A DNA stretch of 64,000 bases from Clostridium sp. CAG:590 (GCA_000431135.1 HF987815.1:51245-115244); one strand, 5' to 3'; counted from the stretch's first letter, positions 26,403-38,078 are shown. The notes: a model not told the origin generated them from the sequence alone. Translations and numbers: made by a program.

Positions 26403-29400
26403 TTATTCTTCTGTACTCTCTGTTACTTCAGAAACTTCTTCTGTTGCTTCTACATTTTCTGTATCTGCAGCTTCTGTTGTCTCCTCGTCTATCTCAGAGA
26501 ATTCCAAATCCTCATCATCAAAGTTGATTGTCTGAAGTTCTGTATCTAACTTAACATTACGGTAACGCTTCATACCGGTTCCTGCCGGAATCAGCTTACC
26601 GATCAATACATTCTCTTTCAAACCAATCAGTGGATCAACCTTGCCCTTGATTGCTGCTTCTGTCAGAACCTTAGTTGTCTCCTGGAAGGACGCAGCTGAC
26701 AAGAATGAATTCGTTGCAAGAGAGGCTTTTGTAATACCAAGCATTACCTGAGTTCCCTTTGCAGGCTCTTTGCCTTCTGCTTCTAATTCTTCATTCTTCT
26801 CATTGTAATCCAATACATCAACCAAAGTTCCAGGAAGGTATTCTGTATCTCCGCTATGCTCGATCTTCACTTTCTTAAGCATCTGACGAACAATAACCTC
26901 AACGTGCTTATCATTGATATCAACACCCTGATTACGGTATACTTTCTGAACCTCACGGATCATGTAATCCTGTACTGCACGAACACCCTTAATCTTAAGG
27001 ATATCATGTGGATTAACAGAACCGACTGTCAATTCATCACCGGCTTCTACTACATCACCATCAAATACTTTGATTCTCGCATCATATGGAATAAAGTAAG
27101 CTTTTGACTCGCCAGTCTCCTGATTGGTGATAACAACTTCTTTGTTCTCAATCTCTTTCTTTTTATCTTCCTTCTCGCGAACCTGAACAACACCACCAAA
27201 TTCAGCAATAATTGCAAGTCCCTTTGGTTTACGAGCCTCGAAAAGCTCCTCAACTCTAGGAAGACCCTGTGTGATATCATCACCAGCCACACCACCAGTA
27301 TGGAACGTTCTCATCGTAAGCTGTGTACCAGGCTCACCAATTGACTGTGCAGCAATAATACCAACAGCCTCACCTACCTGTACCGGTGTACCGGTTGCCA
27401 TGTTGGCACCGTAACATTTTGCACAGATACCAATGTGTGATTTACAGTTCAGGATTGTACGGATCTTCAATCTGGTGATCTCTTTGCCTTCTGCATCTAC
27501 ACCACGGTTAATGATTGCCTCTGCACGTTTCAAAGTGATCATATGATTAGCTTTTACGATCAAATTGCCATCTTTGTCATATACAGACTCTGCTGCGTAA
27601 CGACCGGTAATACGATCCTTAAAGCTCTCTATCATTTCACGGCCTTCCATAAATGCTTCTACATAAGCACCCGGAATCTCATCCGTACCTTCACAACAAT
27701 CAATCTCACGAATGATGAGATCCTGTGATACATCAACCAGACGACGTGTCAGGTAACCGGAATCGGCTGTACGAAGAGCCGTATCTGAAAGACCCTTACG
27801 AGCACCATGCGCTGAAATGAAGTACTCCAATACATCAAGTCCCTCACGGAAGTTTGACTTAATCGGCAACTCGATCGTACGACCGGTTGTATCTGCCATC
27901 AATCCACGCATACCGGCTAACTGCTTGATCTGCGCCTCAGAACCACGGGCTCCGGAATCCGCCATCATCTTGATGTTATTGTATTTGTCCAAACCATCTA
28001 ACAGCGCTTTGGTCAGCTTCTTATCCGCAGCCTCCCATGTACGAACAACTGCATTGTAACGCTCTTCTTCTGTAACAAATCCCATCTTGAATTTGTCATT
28101 GATCAAGCCTACCGTATTCTGTGCATCATCCAGAATCTCTTTCTTTGCAGCAGGCACGGTCATCTCTGAAATAGAAACGGTAAGTGCACCCTTTGTTGAG
28201 TACTTATAACCAATGCTCTTAACATCATCCAATACTTCTGCTGTCTTTGTTGCACCATGTGTATTGATACATTTGTCAAGAATCTGTTTTAACTGTTTCT
28301 TACCAACCAGATAATCAATCTCTAAGGCTAACTCATTACCCGGAATTGAACGATCTACGATTCCCAGATCCTGTGGAATGATCTCATTAAATAAGATTCT
28401 TCCTAATGTAGACTCGATAATGGTTGTTCCTTCTGTACCATCCGGCATCGTTCCATGCATTCTTACCTTGATCTTAGAATGTAATGTAATCTCCTTATTC
28501 TCATAAGCAAGAATTGCCTCATTCTTAGACTTGAAGATCTTGCCTTCACCCTTATCGCCCGGCTTATCAATTGTCAGATAGTAAATACCAAGTACCATAT
28601 CCTGAGAAGGAACAGCAACCGGTGCACCATCAGAAGGTTTCAATAAGTTATTTGGCGACAACAGTAAGAATCTACACTCTGCCTGCGCCTCAACGGAAAG
28701 CGGAAGATGGACAGCCATCTGGTCACCATCAAAGTCGGCGTTAAATGCTGTACATACCAATGGATGAAGCTTAATCGCCTTACCTTCTACAAGAATCGGC
28801 TCAAATGCCTGGATACCTAATCTATGAAGTGTCGGGGCACGGTTCAACATAACCGGATGTTCTTTGATAACGTCCTCTAATACGTCCCAGACCTCTGTCT
28901 CTAACTTCTCTACCATCTTCTTAGCAGACTTCACATTATGTGCCAAGCCTCTGGATACTAACTCTTTCATAACAAATGGCTTGAACAACTCAATTGCCAT
29001 CTCTTTCGGAAGACCACACTGATAAATCTTAAGTTCCGGTCCAACAACGATAACGGAACGTCCGGAGTAGTCAACACGCTTACCTAACAGGTTCTGACGG
29101 AAACGTCCCTGTTTACCTTTTAACATATCAGACAAAGACTTCAATGCTCTGTTACCAGGTCCTGTTACCGGACGACCACGACGGCCATTATCAATCAGTG
29201 CATCGACTGCTTCCTGTAACATACGCTTCTCGTTACGGACAATGATATCCGGTGCGCCCAACTCTAACAAACGGTTCAAACGATTGTTACGGTTGATAAT
29301 TCTTCTATATAGATCATTTAAGTCAGATGTTGCAAAACGTCCACCATCCAGCTGAACCATCGGACGGATATCCGGTGGGATAACCGGTACCGCATCCAGA

Positions 29401-30107
29401 ATCATCCACTCTGGTTTGTTATCAGAACCTCTAAATGCTTCCACAACCTCTAATCTCTTAATGATCTTAGCACGTTTCTGTCCGGTTGCATCCTTAAGTC
29501 CTGCTCTAAGATCAACTGCTTCCTGCTCTAAGTCAATTGACTGTAACAGCTCTTTGACTGCCTCTGCACCCATACCTACACGAAATGTACCATATCCATA
29601 CTCTTCCTCGGCATCGCGGAATTCTTTTTCAGTCAGAACCTGCTTATAAGCGAGGTTTGTCTCTCCCGGATCTAACACAATGTAAGATGCAAAGTATAAC
29701 ACCTTCTCTAACACTCTTGGTGAGATATCAAGGATCAATCCCATTCTACTTGGGATACCCTTGAAATACCAGATATGAGATACCGGAGCTGCAAGTTCGA
29801 TATGTCCCATTCTCTCACGTCTTACATTTGCCTTTGTAACCTCAACACCACAACGGTCACAAATAACACCTTTGTAACGAATCTTCTTGTACTTACCACA
29901 ATGACATTCCCAGTCTTTGCTTGGTCCAAAGATTCTTTCACAGAACAAACCATCCTTTTCAGGTTTCAATGTTCTATAGTTAATTGTCTCAGGCTTTTTT
30001 ACTTCGCCTCTTGACCATTCTCTAATCTTTTCTGGAGAAGCAAGGCCAATCTTAATCGCATCAAAATTCATCTGTTGTTCTGTTTCCTGATTATTAATCG
30101 CTGACAT
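26403..30107 (-). CDS. rpoC: RNA polymerase beta' subunit
   Basis: Beta' subunit of 1234 residues, complete. N-terminal zinc site in [20 protein letters not shown] (near 60-80), active-site magnesium loop [12 protein letters not shown] near 460, bridge helix and trigger loop region [33 protein letters not shown] near 920, and second zinc cluster [13 protein letters not shown] near 880. The tail (about 1190-1234) is acidic and Thr/Glu-rich. The start ATG follows AAGGAGAG and lies 20 bp after rpoB, so the two form an operon. Confidence 0.98.
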   Translation of the reverse strand: MSAINNQETEQQMNFDAIKIGLASPEKIREWSRGEVKKPETINYRTLKPEKDGLFCERIFGPSKDWECHCGKYKKIRYKGVICDRCGVEVTKANVRRERMGHIELAAPVSHIWYFKGIPSRMGLILDISPRVLEKVLYFASYIVLDPGETNLAYKQVLTEKEFRDAEEEYGYGTFRVGMGAEAVKELLQSIDLEQEAVDLRAGLKDATGQKRAKIIKRLEVVEAFRGSDNKPEWMILDAVPVIPPDIRPMVQLDGGRFATSDLNDLYRRIINRNNRLNRLLELGAPDIIVRNEKRMLQEAVDALIDNGRRGRPVTGPGNRALKSLSDMLKGKQGRFRQNLLGKRVDYSGRSVIVVGPELKIYQCGLPKEMAIELFKPFVMKELVSRGLAHNVKSAKKMVEKLETEVWDVLEDVIKEHPVMLNRAPTLHRLGIQAFEPILVEGKAIKLHPLVCTAFNADFDGDQMAVHLPLSVEAQAECRFLLLSPNNLLKPSDGAPVAVPSQDMVLGIYYLTIDKPGDKGEGKIFKSKNEAILAYENKEITLHSKIKVRMHGTMPDGTEGTTIIESTLGRILFNEIIPQDLGIVDRSIPGNELALEIDYLVGKKQLKQILDKCINTHGATKTAEVLDDVKSIGYKYSTKGALTVSISEMTVPAAKKEILDDAQNTVGLINDKFKMGFVTEEERYNAVVRTWEAADKKLTKALLDGLDKYNNIKMMADSGARGSEAQIKQLAGMRGLMADTTGRTIELPIKSNFREGLDVLEYFISAHGARKGLSDTALRTADSGYLTRRLVDVSQDLIIREIDCCEGTDEIPGAYVEAFMEGREMIESFKDRITGRYAAESVYDKDGNLIVKANHMITLKRAEAIINRGVDAEGKEITRLKIRTILNCKSHIGICAKCYGANMATGTPVQVGEAVGIIAAQSIGEPGTQLTMRTFHTGGVAGDDITQGLPRVEELFEARKPKGLAIIAEFGGVVQVREKEDKKKEIENKEVVITNQETGESKAYFIPYDARIKVFDGDVVEAGDELTVGSVNPHDILKIKGVRAVQDYMIREVQKVYRNQGVDINDKHVEVIVRQMLKKVKIEHSGDTEYLPGTLVDVLDYNEKNEELEAEGKEPAKGTQVMLGITKASLATNSFLSAASFQETTKVLTEAAIKGKVDPLIGLKENVLIGKLIPAGTGMKRYRNVKLDTELQTINFDDEDLEFSEIDEETTEAADTENVEATEEVSEVTESTEE

Positions 30108-30127
30108 CTATTATTGCTCTCCTTCCA

Positions 30128-33100
30128 TTACTCATCGTAATCATCATTATAATCATCATCATAGCTATCGTCATCGCCTTCTAATTCGAAGTTCTCATCA
30201 TTTTCATCGACGCCGCTATAACCATGCTCTTTCATCTCGGATTCTTCCTGGTTGTAATCCATATCGCCGAACTTGCGGATATCATCATTGCCATAATCCA
30301 CATTCTCGCCAATCTCAACCTCGGTGTTATCCTCGCGTAATACTCTGACATCCAATGCAAGTGACTGGAACTCTTTGAGCAATACCTTAAATGATTCCGG
30401 AATTCCCGGTTCAGGAATGTTATCACCCTTGATAATTGCCTCATAAGTCTTCACACGTCCTACTACATCATCGGACTTCACAGTTAAGATCTCCTGTAAG
30501 GTATAAGATGCACCATATGCCTCTAATGCCCAAACCTCCATCTCACCGAAACGCTGACCACCAAACTGTGCTTTACCACCAAGTGGCTGCTGGGTTACTA
30601 ATGAGTAAGGACCGGTTGAACGGGCATGAATCTTATCATCAACCAAATGATGCAGTTTCAGGTAATGCATGTATCCAATCGTAACAGGTGAATCAAATTC
30701 CTCACCGGTTCTACCATCACGAAGTGTTACCTTACCGGTACGGTTGATTGGAACACCCTTCCACTCTTCTCTATGATCACGATGCTCATACAGATAATCC
30801 ATTACCTCATCGGATACCTGCGGACGCCATTTCTTATCAAATACTTCCCACTCTTCATTGACATAATCATTTGCCATCTCAAGAGTCTCCATAATATCTT
30901 CCTCGTTTGCACCATCGAAGACCGGTGTAGAGATCTTAAAGCCTAATGCCTTAGCTGCTAAACCTAAGTGGATCTCCAATACCTGTCCGATATTCATACG
31001 GGAAGGCACGCCCAATGGATTCAATACGATATCAAGCGGACGACCATTTGGCAGGAATGGCATATCTTCTACCGGAAGAATACGGGAAATTACACCCTTG
31101 TTACCATGACGACCAGCCATCTTATCACCAACAGATATCTTTCTCTTCTGTGCAATATATACCCGGACAGACTTATTCACTCCCGGTGGAAGCTCATCGC
31201 CTGCTTCTCTTGTAAAGATCTTTGTATCCATAACGATACCAAATGCACCATGCGGTACACGCAATGAAGTATCTCTTACTTCTCTTGCCTTCTCACCGAA
31301 GATTGCACGAAGCAAACGCTCCTCTGCTGTCAGTTCCGTCTCTCCCTTTGGAGTAACCTTACCAACTAAAATATCACCGGCACGAACCTCAGCACCAATA
31401 CGAATAATACCATTCTCATCCAGATCTTTTAATACATCCGGACCAAGTCCTGCAAGATCTCTTGTGATCTCCTCAGATCCTAACTTCGTATCTCTTGCCT
31501 CACACTCGTACTCTTCAATATGAACGGAAGTATATACATCTTCCTGTACTAATCTTTCACTTAACAATACCGCATCCTCGTAGTTATAACCTTCCCAAGT
31601 CATAAATCCGATCAACGGATTCTTACCAAGTGCAATCTCACCACCGGATGTAGAAGCACCATCTGCAATTACATCTCCGGCTTTTACTCTTTCACCCTTT
31701 ACAACGATCGGTCTCTGGTTCATACAGTTACCCTGATTGCTGCGGGCAAACTTAATAACATGATAGGTGTCTTTTGTACCATCATCGCATTTGATAACGA
31801 TCTCTTTGCTGGTAGATTTCTCAACCACACCGTCATGCTTGGCAACAATACAAACACCTGAGTCAACTGCTGCCTTTGCCTCCATACCTGTACCAACAAT
31901 CGGAGACTCTGTCGTAAGAAGCGGTACTGCCTGACGCTGCATGTTAGATCCCATCAGCGCACGGTTCGCATCATCGTTCTGCAAGAACGGAATCATGGAT
32001 GTCGCTACTGAGAACACCATCTTAGGAGATACGTCCATCAAGTCTGCACGGTTCTTATCGAACTCGGCAGTCTCTTCTCTAAAACGACCGGATACACGAG
32101 GATTCTTAAATGTTCCATCCTCATTCAAAGGCTCATTCGCCTGTACCACAACATAATTATCTTCTTCGTCTGCTGTAAGATACACAACCTCATCTGTTAC
32201 AACCGGATTATCAATATCCGTCTTGTCCAATTTACGATAAGGGGCTTCTACAAATCCATATTCATTAATTCTTGCATATGTTGCAAGAGAGTTGATCAAA
32301 CCAATGTTTGGACCTTCCGGAGTCTCAATCGGACACATTCTACCATAATGTGTATAATGTACATCTCGCACCTCGAATCCGGCTCTATCACGGGAAAGAC
32401 CACCAGGTCCTAATGCGGATAAACGTCTCTTATGTGTCAGCTCAGACAACGGGTTGTTCTGATCCATAAACTGTGACAACTGTGAACTTCCAAAGAACTC
32501 CTTCACTGCTGCCGTTACCGGTTTGATGTTGATCAAAGACTGTGGTGAAATTGTCTCAATATCCTGCGTTGACATTCTCTCACGAACCACTCTCTCCAAA
32601 CGGGAAAGTCCGATACGATACTGGTTCTGTAATAACTCGCCAACCGCTCTGATACGACGATTGCCCAAATGGTCGATATCATCATCTGTTCCAATTCCAT
32701 ACTCAAGATGGATATTATAATTGATAGATGCCAAAATATCCTCTTTGGTAATATGCTTTGGAATCAGGTCGTGAATATCTCTCTTAATGGCACGTTTTAA
32801 TTCTTCCTCGTCGGTGTACTCTTCCAACAACTGTGCCAATACCGGATAAAATACAGCTTCTGTTACACCAAGTTCTTCTGCATCAAAATCAACATATTCC
32901 TTAATGTCAACCATCATATTAGAAAGAACCTTTACGTTACGGCTCTCTGTCTGGATCATAACATATGGTACTGCTGCATTCTGAATAGCCAGAGCACTCT
33001 CTCTTGTAAGTGTATCTCCAGCCTTTGCCAAAATCTCTCCGGTTACCGGACTAACAACATCTTCTGCTAATGTCTGTCCTGCAATTCTATTCTTAAATGA

Positions 33101-33949
33101 AAGCTTCTTATTAAACTTATAACGTCCAACCTTTGCAAGATCATAACGTCTTGGATCAAAGAACATCGCATTGATCAGGCTCTCTGCGCTCTCTACAGCA
33201 AGAGGCTCACCCGGACGAATCTTCTTATATAATTCCAGAAGACCTTCCTCGTAACTCGTAGCTGTATCTTTCTCCATACTCTTTAAGATCTTGATCTCGT
33301 CACCGAATAATTCACGAATCTCCTCATTCGTTCCAATACCTAAAGAACGAATCAATACCGTGATCGGTACCTTTCTTGTTCTATCTACACGTACATAGAA
33401 AACGTCATTCTGATCCGTTTCGTACTCTAACCACGCACCACGGTTAGGAATAACGGTACAAGAGTATAACTCCTTACCAGTCTTATCATGTCCGATTGCA
33501 TAATAGATACCAGGAGAACGAACCAACTGACTGACAATAACACGTTCTGCACCATTAATTACAAATGTACCGGTCTCGGTCATTAATGGCAAATCACCCA
33601 TAAAAATGTCATGCTGATTGATCTCATCTGTTTCCTTATTATGAAGACGTACATTCACTTTTAAAGGAGCTGCATAAGTTGCATCTCTTTCCTTGCATTC
33701 CTCAATTGAGTACTTGATATCATCCTCACACAACTGGAAATCAACAAATTCCAGACTAAGCTGACCACTGTAATCTGTGATTGGAGAAATATCTTCGAAC
33801 ACCTCTTTAAGTCCCGCATCTAAGAACCACTGATATGAGTTTTTCTGTACTTCGATCAAATTCGGCATCTCAAGTACTTCTTTCTGTCTGGAATAACTCA
33901 TACGGATTCCTTTTCCCGCTTTCACAGGACTAATTCTGCTCTTTTCCAT
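30128..33949 (-). CDS. rpoB: RNA polymerase beta subunit
   Basis: Beta subunit of 1273 residues, complete. The rifampicin pocket reads [20 protein letters not shown], followed by [11 protein letters not shown], with no residue typical of resistance. [20 protein letters not shown] opens the conserved part, and the C-terminal clamp region ([22 protein letters not shown]) is intact. The end is a highly acidic tail ([17 protein letters not shown]). The ATG at 33949 is preferred, with AAGGGG about 10 bases upstream; an in-frame GTG at 33961 abuts that site. It has its own promoter and is separated from rplL by two unrelated genes. Confidence 0.98.
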   Translation of the reverse strand: MEKSRISPVKAGKGIRMSYSRQKEVLEMPNLIEVQKNSYQWFLDAGLKEVFEDISPITDYSGQLSLEFVDFQLCEDDIKYSIEECKERDATYAAPLKVNVRLHNKETDEINQHDIFMGDLPLMTETGTFVINGAERVIVSQLVRSPGIYYAIGHDKTGKELYSCTVIPNRGAWLEYETDQNDVFYVRVDRTRKVPITVLIRSLGIGTNEEIRELFGDEIKILKSMEKDTATSYEEGLLELYKKIRPGEPLAVESAESLINAMFFDPRRYDLAKVGRYKFNKKLSFKNRIAGQTLAEDVVSPVTGEILAKAGDTLTRESALAIQNAAVPYVMIQTESRNVKVLSNMMVDIKEYVDFDAEELGVTEAVFYPVLAQLLEEYTDEEELKRAIKRDIHDLIPKHITKEDILASINYNIHLEYGIGTDDDIDHLGNRRIRAVGELLQNQYRIGLSRLERVVRERMSTQDIETISPQSLINIKPVTAAVKEFFGSSQLSQFMDQNNPLSELTHKRRLSALGPGGLSRDRAGFEVRDVHYTHYGRMCPIETPEGPNIGLINSLATYARINEYGFVEAPYRKLDKTDIDNPVVTDEVVYLTADEEDNYVVVQANEPLNEDGTFKNPRVSGRFREETAEFDKNRADLMDVSPKMVFSVATSMIPFLQNDDANRALMGSNMQRQAVPLLTTESPIVGTGMEAKAAVDSGVCIVAKHDGVVEKSTSKEIVIKCDDGTKDTYHVIKFARSNQGNCMNQRPIVVKGERVKAGDVIADGASTSGGEIALGKNPLIGFMTWEGYNYEDAVLLSERLVQEDVYTSVHIEEYECEARDTKLGSEEITRDLAGLGPDVLKDLDENGIIRIGAEVRAGDILVGKVTPKGETELTAEERLLRAIFGEKAREVRDTSLRVPHGAFGIVMDTKIFTREAGDELPPGVNKSVRVYIAQKRKISVGDKMAGRHGNKGVISRILPVEDMPFLPNGRPLDIVLNPLGVPSRMNIGQVLEIHLGLAAKALGFKISTPVFDGANEEDIMETLEMANDYVNEEWEVFDKKWRPQVSDEVMDYLYEHRDHREEWKGVPINRTGKVTLRDGRTGEEFDSPVTIGYMHYLKLHHLVDDKIHARSTGPYSLVTQQPLGGKAQFGGQRFGEMEVWALEAYGASYTLQEILTVKSDDVVGRVKTYEAIIKGDNIPEPGIPESFKVLLKEFQSLALDVRVLREDNTEVEIGENVDYGNDDIRKFGDMDYNQEESEMKEHGYSGVDENDENFELEGDDDSYDDDYNDDYDE

Positions 33950-34021
33950 TGACGTTTTCACCCCTTGACTTTATTGTTTGTGACCATTGCGGATACCTAC
34001 CCACAATAATGACATTTTATT

Positions 34022-34050
34022 ATTCTACCACTCCCAATTTCCAGTGTCAA
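34022..34050 (-). promoter_or_regulatory. Sigma-A promoter of rpoBC
   Basis: TTGACA (34045-34050), 17 bp, TAGAAT (34022-34027) on the minus strand, about 70 bp before the rpoB start. The rest of the gene-free stretch 33950-34261 is AT-rich and shows no other clear feature. Confidence 0.85.
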
Positions 34051-34261
34051 CCAATTATTTTGAAAATTTTTAAATTAATAGGTCAAAACATATATGTTGT
34101 GGAATATTCGGTATTTTTCTCCCATATCTAGATTTCGTTTTGCCGCAAAGATATCAACTCCATATTTCGTTTCATCATTTTGAACCTCTAAAAAGAGCTA
34201 AGACACACCGTTTTGATATGCCCCAGCCCTCTATAACGCACTCATAATATTCGAATTTTCT

Positions 34262-34804
34262 TTATATTCCGCTCATTAATTCATGAAATAATTCTATGTA
34301 TTTTTCTTCCACTTCTAAAAACGGAACATACTCCTCCGAAAATATACTTTTCATCACCGGCATATCCCGATCAGGTTTTTCTCCCAACAGCTCCGTCAGA
34401 TCAAAGTACAACATATCATCATCAATCTCCCGTACCAGCCGGCGTTCTTCCTGCGTCAGACCGCTTCCAAGATATTTTTCATACAGAATAGTGAGAAAAT
34501 GATCCTCCAGTTTCTGATAAGATGGCAATGTCTTCTTAAATGGTCTCGGAACATCCGAAAGATACGCCTCCCCCGCATCATGTAGCAGACACGCCAGACA
34601 TACACGTCTGCTATAGCCCCTCGCCATCGCCTCCAAAGCACAATTTACACAATGTTGTCCCACAGAAAAGAAATGCTTAACGTGACCATTTCCCCTGCAA
34701 AGCAAAGAAAGCGCATGCGCAATATCTGTAATATGAATATCTGCCGCCTCGGGTTCCATCGGCATAAAATGCGTACCTCCGTACGTCGTTATATAATCCG
34801 CCAT
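34262..34804 (-). CDS. HD-domain phosphohydrolase (YfbR-like)
   Basis: A 180-residue cytoplasmic hydrolase. The metal-binding HD pattern is visible: HFFSVGQHCVNCA (first His near 44), LACLLHDAGEAYLSDVPRPFK (HD near 74-75), and a late Asp in REIDDDMLYFDL. This spacing matches 5'-deoxynucleotidase YfbR and phage-type HD proteins that act on nucleotides. It lies between rplL and rpoB, in the same direction, which is an unusual place, and faces away from a small plus-strand gene. GGAG lies eight bases before the ATG. Substrate unknown. Confidence 0.82.
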   Translation of the reverse strand: MADYITTYGGTHFMPMEPEAADIHITDIAHALSLLCRGNGHVKHFFSVGQHCVNCALEAMARGYSRRVCLACLLHDAGEAYLSDVPRPFKKTLPSYQKLEDHFLTILYEKYLGSGLTQEERRLVREIDDDMLYFDLTELLGEKPDRDMPVMKSIFSEEYVPFLEVEEKYIELFHELMSGI

Positions 34805-35011
34805 CGTTTTTGCTCCTCCATTCTAATTTTCAACATACAATTACAAAGCCCCGAAAGCCACACCTGATAGTACCAGAAAAAATAATAGTTACATTATACA
34901 TGCCGCTATCTTATAAGTCTATTTTTTTCTTTATCTTCCTATGAAAAATGTCGATATATAATATAGAAGGAAGTGTCTACATTCTAACGTAATTTCAAGG
35001 AGGAGATTACC

Positions 35012-35254
35012 ATGAATGACAATACATTTACCCCAATCAAAGCAGTCTTTGCAATCTATGCTATGCCACGTTACACCAGGCAAAAGGAACGTGATAAACA
35101 GCAGCGCAACAAGCCGTCAAAAGAATTTGACACGATATTTGAAGATGCTATGAAACCAGACGACACAACAATGGAACCTGTTACAACCGGATGCTATAGT
35201 AAGGATGCCAAACATGTCGTTGGAAATGTAAGCCACTTCCAGATAAACCTATAA
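35012..35254 (+). CDS. Small unknown protein (80 aa)
   Basis: I do not recognise it. It is credible as a gene because AAGGAGGAG lies six bases before the ATG and a strong terminator follows the stop. The product is hydrophilic: a basic stretch (RYTRQKERDKQQRNK, 20-34), an acidic patch (FDTIFEDAMKPDD), and a final VVGNVSHFQINL that could be a beta-strand. It has no signal peptide or membrane segment. It is the only plus-strand gene inside the ribosomal/RNA polymerase block and is divergent from the HD gene. Confidence 0.65.
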   Translation: MNDNTFTPIKAVFAIYAMPRYTRQKERDKQQRNKPSKEFDTIFEDAMKPDDTTMEPVTTGCYSKDAKHVVGNVSHFQINL

Positions 35255-35301
35255 ATGCACCTCATCTGTCAGAAGTGCTAACGCACTTTTGTACACACAA
35301 C

Positions 35302-35344
35302 AAAAAGTGCCACCCTGAATGCAAGCATTCCGGTGACACTTTTT
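35302..35344. terminator. Strong bidirectional terminator between rplL and the 80-aa gene
   Basis: AAAAAGTG (35302-35309) pairs with CACTTTTT (35337-35344), with inner CCACC/GGTG and TGAATG/CATTC pairs. It is enclosed by a further 12-bp inverted repeat CTTTTGTACACA (35286-35297 with 35349-35360), so the whole gap is one large nested hairpin. It ends both convergent transcripts. Confidence 0.9.
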
Positions 35345-35398
35345 ATTATGTGTACAAAAGCACTTCGTGCTTTTGCTTGGCTCACTGTTTCGCGCAGA

Positions 35399-35767
35399 TT
35401 ACTTTAATGTAACCTTAGCTCCTTCAGCCTCTAACTTAGTCTTGATGTCCTCAGCCTCAGCCTTAGCAGCTGCTTCCTTAACTACCTTAGGAGCGCCGTC
35501 TACAACTTCCTTAGCTTCCTTAAGACCTAAACCAGTTACCTCACGAACAACCTTGATAACCTTAACTTTGTTTGGTCCAACTTCTGTTAACTCAACATCG
35601 AACTCGTCCTTCTCTGCTGCTGCTTCACCAGCTGCTCCGCCTGCTGCTACAACTGCAACACCTGCTGCTGCAGATACGCCGAACTCTTCCTCACAAGCCT
35701 TAACTAAATCATTTAACTCTAATACGCTTAACTTCTTGATCTCTTCGATAAATTCCTGAGTAGTCAT
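35399..35767 (-). CDS. rplL: Ribosomal protein L7/L12
   Basis: Stalk protein of 122 residues, which recruits translation GTPases to the ribosome. N-terminal dimerisation part ([35 protein letters not shown]), Ala/Gly-rich hinge, and the C-terminal domain with [32 protein letters not shown]. The ATG at 35767 follows GGAGG; an in-frame ATG at 35782 does not. It is the last gene of the rplJ-rplL transcript and is followed by a strong terminator instead of rpoB. Confidence 0.97.
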   Translation of the reverse strand: MTTQEFIEEIKKLSVLELNDLVKACEEEFGVSAAAGVAVVAAGGAAGEAAAEKDEFDVELTEVGPNKVKVIKVVREVTGLGLKEAKEVVDGAPKVVKEAAAKAEAEDIKTKLEAEGAKVTLK

Positions 35768-35880
35768 TATTAATTCCTCCATTATAAAATAATTATTATC
35801 GTGTAGCTATACTACATTTGCGACACTTCGTGTCAGTCTCTTATGCTGTCTTCAACAGCCTGCTGTCTGAAACATAAATC

Positions 35881-36381
35881 TTATGCTTCTGCTGCACCAT
35901 CCTGCTGCTCTGCAATCTGCTTGATAACTCTTGCAAAGTTTGCGATTGGTGACTGAATACTTCCAAGTAACTTGGAAAGTAACTCTTCTCTTGAAGGGAT
36001 GCTGGAAATTGCCTTAATTCCTGCCTGGTCATAGTAAGTTCCCTCAATTACACCACACTTAATCTCTAATGCTTCAGCGTCCTTTGCGAACTTAGCAAGA
36101 ATTCTTGCCGGTGCTGTTGCATCATCCTTAGAGATAGCGATTGCATTTGGTCCTTCCAGATCATCTTTCAAAGACTCAAACTCTGTTCCTTCAATAGCAA
36201 ACTTAACCATTGTGTTCTTATATACTTTGTAAGCGACACCTGCTTCTCTTAACTCCTTACGAAGTCTGGTATCCTGCTCTACAGTAAGACCACGATAGTC
36301 AACGATTACTGCTGACTTTGCGTCCTGAAGCTGAGCTTTGATCTCCTCAACGATTGGTTGCTTTAATTCAATCTTTGCCAT
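35881..36381 (-). CDS. rplJ: Ribosomal protein L10
   Basis: Stalk base protein of 166 residues, the normal length, holding L7/L12 dimers. MAKIELKQPIVEEIKAQLQDAKSAVIVDYRGLTVEQDTRLRKELREAGV is the conserved opening. The C-terminal helix that binds L12 ends in QDGAAEA. AAGGAGG precedes the ATG at 36381. The same frame runs open into the leader but that part is regulatory RNA. It is regulated by its own leader (L10 leader) with a likely attenuator. Confidence 0.96.
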   Translation of the reverse strand: MAKIELKQPIVEEIKAQLQDAKSAVIVDYRGLTVEQDTRLRKELREAGVAYKVYKNTMVKFAIEGTEFESLKDDLEGPNAIAISKDDATAPARILAKFAKDAEALEIKCGVIEGTYYDQAGIKAISSIPSREELLSKLLGSIQSPIANFARVIKQIAEQQDGAAEA

Positions 36382-36445
36382 CGTATTGCGCCTCCTTATA
36401 AAACTAATGACTGCGCGACATCGAACCTCTAACCGCTTTTCTAAA

Positions 36446-36479
36446 TATAAGAAAAGCTCTATATCCAAAGACATAGAGC
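36446..36479 (-). terminator. Likely attenuator of rplJL
   Basis: GCTCTAT (36473-36479 on the minus strand) pairs with ATAGAGC (36456-36462) and is followed by TTTTCTTATATTT. It lies between the L10 leader and rplJ, fitting premature termination controlled by L10. Confidence 0.65.
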
Positions 36480-36484
36480 GAAAC

Positions 36485-36559
36485 GTCAAACATACGATTC
36501 TTCCTCGGTAGGCGCTGTGCTTACACCAAATGGTACCTACTGTCTTCGGCAGTTCATCG
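36485..36559 (-). promoter_or_regulatory. L10 leader (autoregulatory RNA)
   Basis: The minus strand reads GCCGAAGACAGTAGGTACC, a loop, TAAGC, then GCCTACCGAGGAAGAATC. GTAGGTACC and GCCTACC pair, which is the conserved core of the Firmicutes L10 leader, where L10(L12) binds and represses its own operon. Confidence 0.85.
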
Positions 36560-36565
36560 TTTGAT

Positions 36566-36594
36566 ACTTTACCACACGTATCCGCGTGTGTCAA
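36566..36594 (-). promoter_or_regulatory. Sigma-A promoter of rplJL
   Basis: TTGACA (36589-36594), 17 bp, TAAAGT (36566-36571) on the minus strand. The spacer holds a CACACG/CGTGTG inverted repeat. Confidence 0.8.
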
Positions 36595-36814
36595 GTCTAT
36601 TTTTTGCTATTTTTCATATAAATGAATATAACGCTTGATTTTATTATGTTTTTTAGTATATATTTGTTTTTTCTATTCTAGACATCTCCTATATTGTATG
36701 CTATATTTAAAATATCTATATACAGATTACGGAAGTGCTATTTTCAATGGATGGAACAGATAGTGCACTTTTCTTATAAACATATTGGAATGTCCAGGGA
36801 AGGAGGTAGATGGT

Positions 36815-38077
36815 ATGTTAAATTTAAGCAACGTTTATCACTATTATAGTGGTCAGATTGCTATTCCGAAGCAGAATCTTCGTTCTAATTCTCAGAAAAA
36901 AGACGATCTCAAAGCTTTATATCACAACATTGTAAAACAGAATCAGCAGTCACCATTCTATAAGTTTACCTTCTCTAATACTGTGCAGGCTTATACAATC
37001 GGCATCAAGGAAGCCGCTATGTCCTTAGAAAGTGATAGTGAATCATTAGGCGGAGCCGATGAACGTTTCAATGAAATGAAAGCTGTCTCCTCCAATGAGG
37101 GTGTTCTTTATGCTAATTTACGCGATATTGCCAACGAAGATCTTCCCGACAAGCTTGCCATCACAGTAGACCGGCTTGCAACCAATCAGACAAATGTCGG
37201 ATCATATCTTCCTAGCGGTGAAAATGCATTCACACCCGGAAATTATACACTTGGCATCGCTGTTGGCAGCAACCAGTATACATTCAACCTAAAGATCACC
37301 CCAGACGAAACCAACCAGCAGATTCAGCGTAATCTGGCAGATGCCATCAACAGTAATGACATCGGCATCCGCGCCTCCATTCGCAATAACCGAATGGACG
37401 GCACCAGCGCACTAGTATTACGCTCCGAATCCATTGGCAGCCCGCGGACAGATGATCTTTACTTTCATTTTGACGAGACCTACATTGAAAATGATATCAC
37501 AACTGCCTTAGGATTGGATCATGTGGACACAGAGCCATCCGATGCCCATTTCTATATCAATGGTGCCGAGCATACCTCCGCAAGCAACCGGATCTCCCTG
37601 AATCATGCATTGGATATTGATCTTTTGTCCACATCTGACAAGGACGTTACCGTCTATCTTGCACCGGATGAGAATAAGATTTCCGACAAACTGGATAATT
37701 TTCTTGCATCCTATAACGATCTGGTAGATATCGCACGGGATGGATTTCACCAAAAAGGTGCCAGCCGCCTCTACCACGATATTACCGGAATTGCCAATCG
37801 TCACAGTGCTGCTCTTGCAGAAGCCGGACTTACACTCGATGAGAACGGGTATCTCAACCGCTCCGAGGACACGAACAGTTTACAGGTCAAACGGCTATTC
37901 GATGAGGATATCTCCGGATTCCGCTCCGATATTCACAAGGTAACACAAAAAATGATCCTGAATCCACTCGATTACATCGACAAGGTTGTTGTCACTTATC
38001 CAAATACAAATATTAATTATCCAAATCCGTATATTCCATCGAAGTATTCCGGACTTCTCTTCAACGATTATGCATAA
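36815..38077 (+). CDS. FliD-like flagellar filament-cap or hook-associated protein
   Basis: A 420-residue protein with FliD-like organisation. An N-terminal helical part (MLNLSNVYHYYSGQ, DDLKALYHNIVKQNQQS) is followed by a middle domain of the flagellin-insertion type (NYTLGIAVGSNQYTFNLKITPDETNQQIQRNLADAIN, then SALVLRSESIGSPRTDDLYFHF), and a C-terminal coil (EDENKISDKLDNFLASYNDLVDIAR-like, then GLTLDENGYLNRSED and the VKRLFDED segment). It is short for FliD and ends in an unusual Tyr/Asn/Pro-rich tail (TNINYPNPYIPSKYSGLLFNDYA). AAGGAGG precedes the ATG at 36815. It is convergent with flagellin. It is perhaps a second, specialised cap protein; a full-length fliD is not in the window. Confidence 0.6.
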   Translation: MLNLSNVYHYYSGQIAIPKQNLRSNSQKKDDLKALYHNIVKQNQQSPFYKFTFSNTVQAYTIGIKEAAMSLESDSESLGGADERFNEMKAVSSNEGVLYANLRDIANEDLPDKLAITVDRLATNQTNVGSYLPSGENAFTPGNYTLGIAVGSNQYTFNLKITPDETNQQIQRNLADAINSNDIGIRASIRNNRMDGTSALVLRSESIGSPRTDDLYFHFDETYIENDITTALGLDHVDTEPSDAHFYINGAEHTSASNRISLNHALDIDLLSTSDKDVTVYLAPDENKISDKLDNFLASYNDLVDIARDGFHQKGASRLYHDITGIANRHSAALAEAGLTLDENGYLNRSEDTNSLQVKRLFDEDISGFRSDIHKVTQKMILNPLDYIDKVVVTYPNTNINYPNPYIPSKYSGLLFNDYA

Positions 38078-38078
38078 C

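Noticed and set aside
34128..34190. A 16-codon frame (MMKRNMELISLRQNEI) upstream of rpoB
   Set aside because: It has a weak AGAGG site, but it is very short, with no composition bias or context supporting a peptide gene.
36382..36594. N-terminal extension of L10 (frame open to 36594)
   Set aside because: These bases are the L10 leader, attenuator and promoter; the ATG at 36381 with AAGGAGG gives a normal-length L10.
36733..36770. Terminator hairpin before the FliD-like gene
   Set aside because: The stem (AAGTGCTAT with ATAG..CACTT) has a two-base bulge and a weak T tract, and it would block the gene it precedes; too weak to call.
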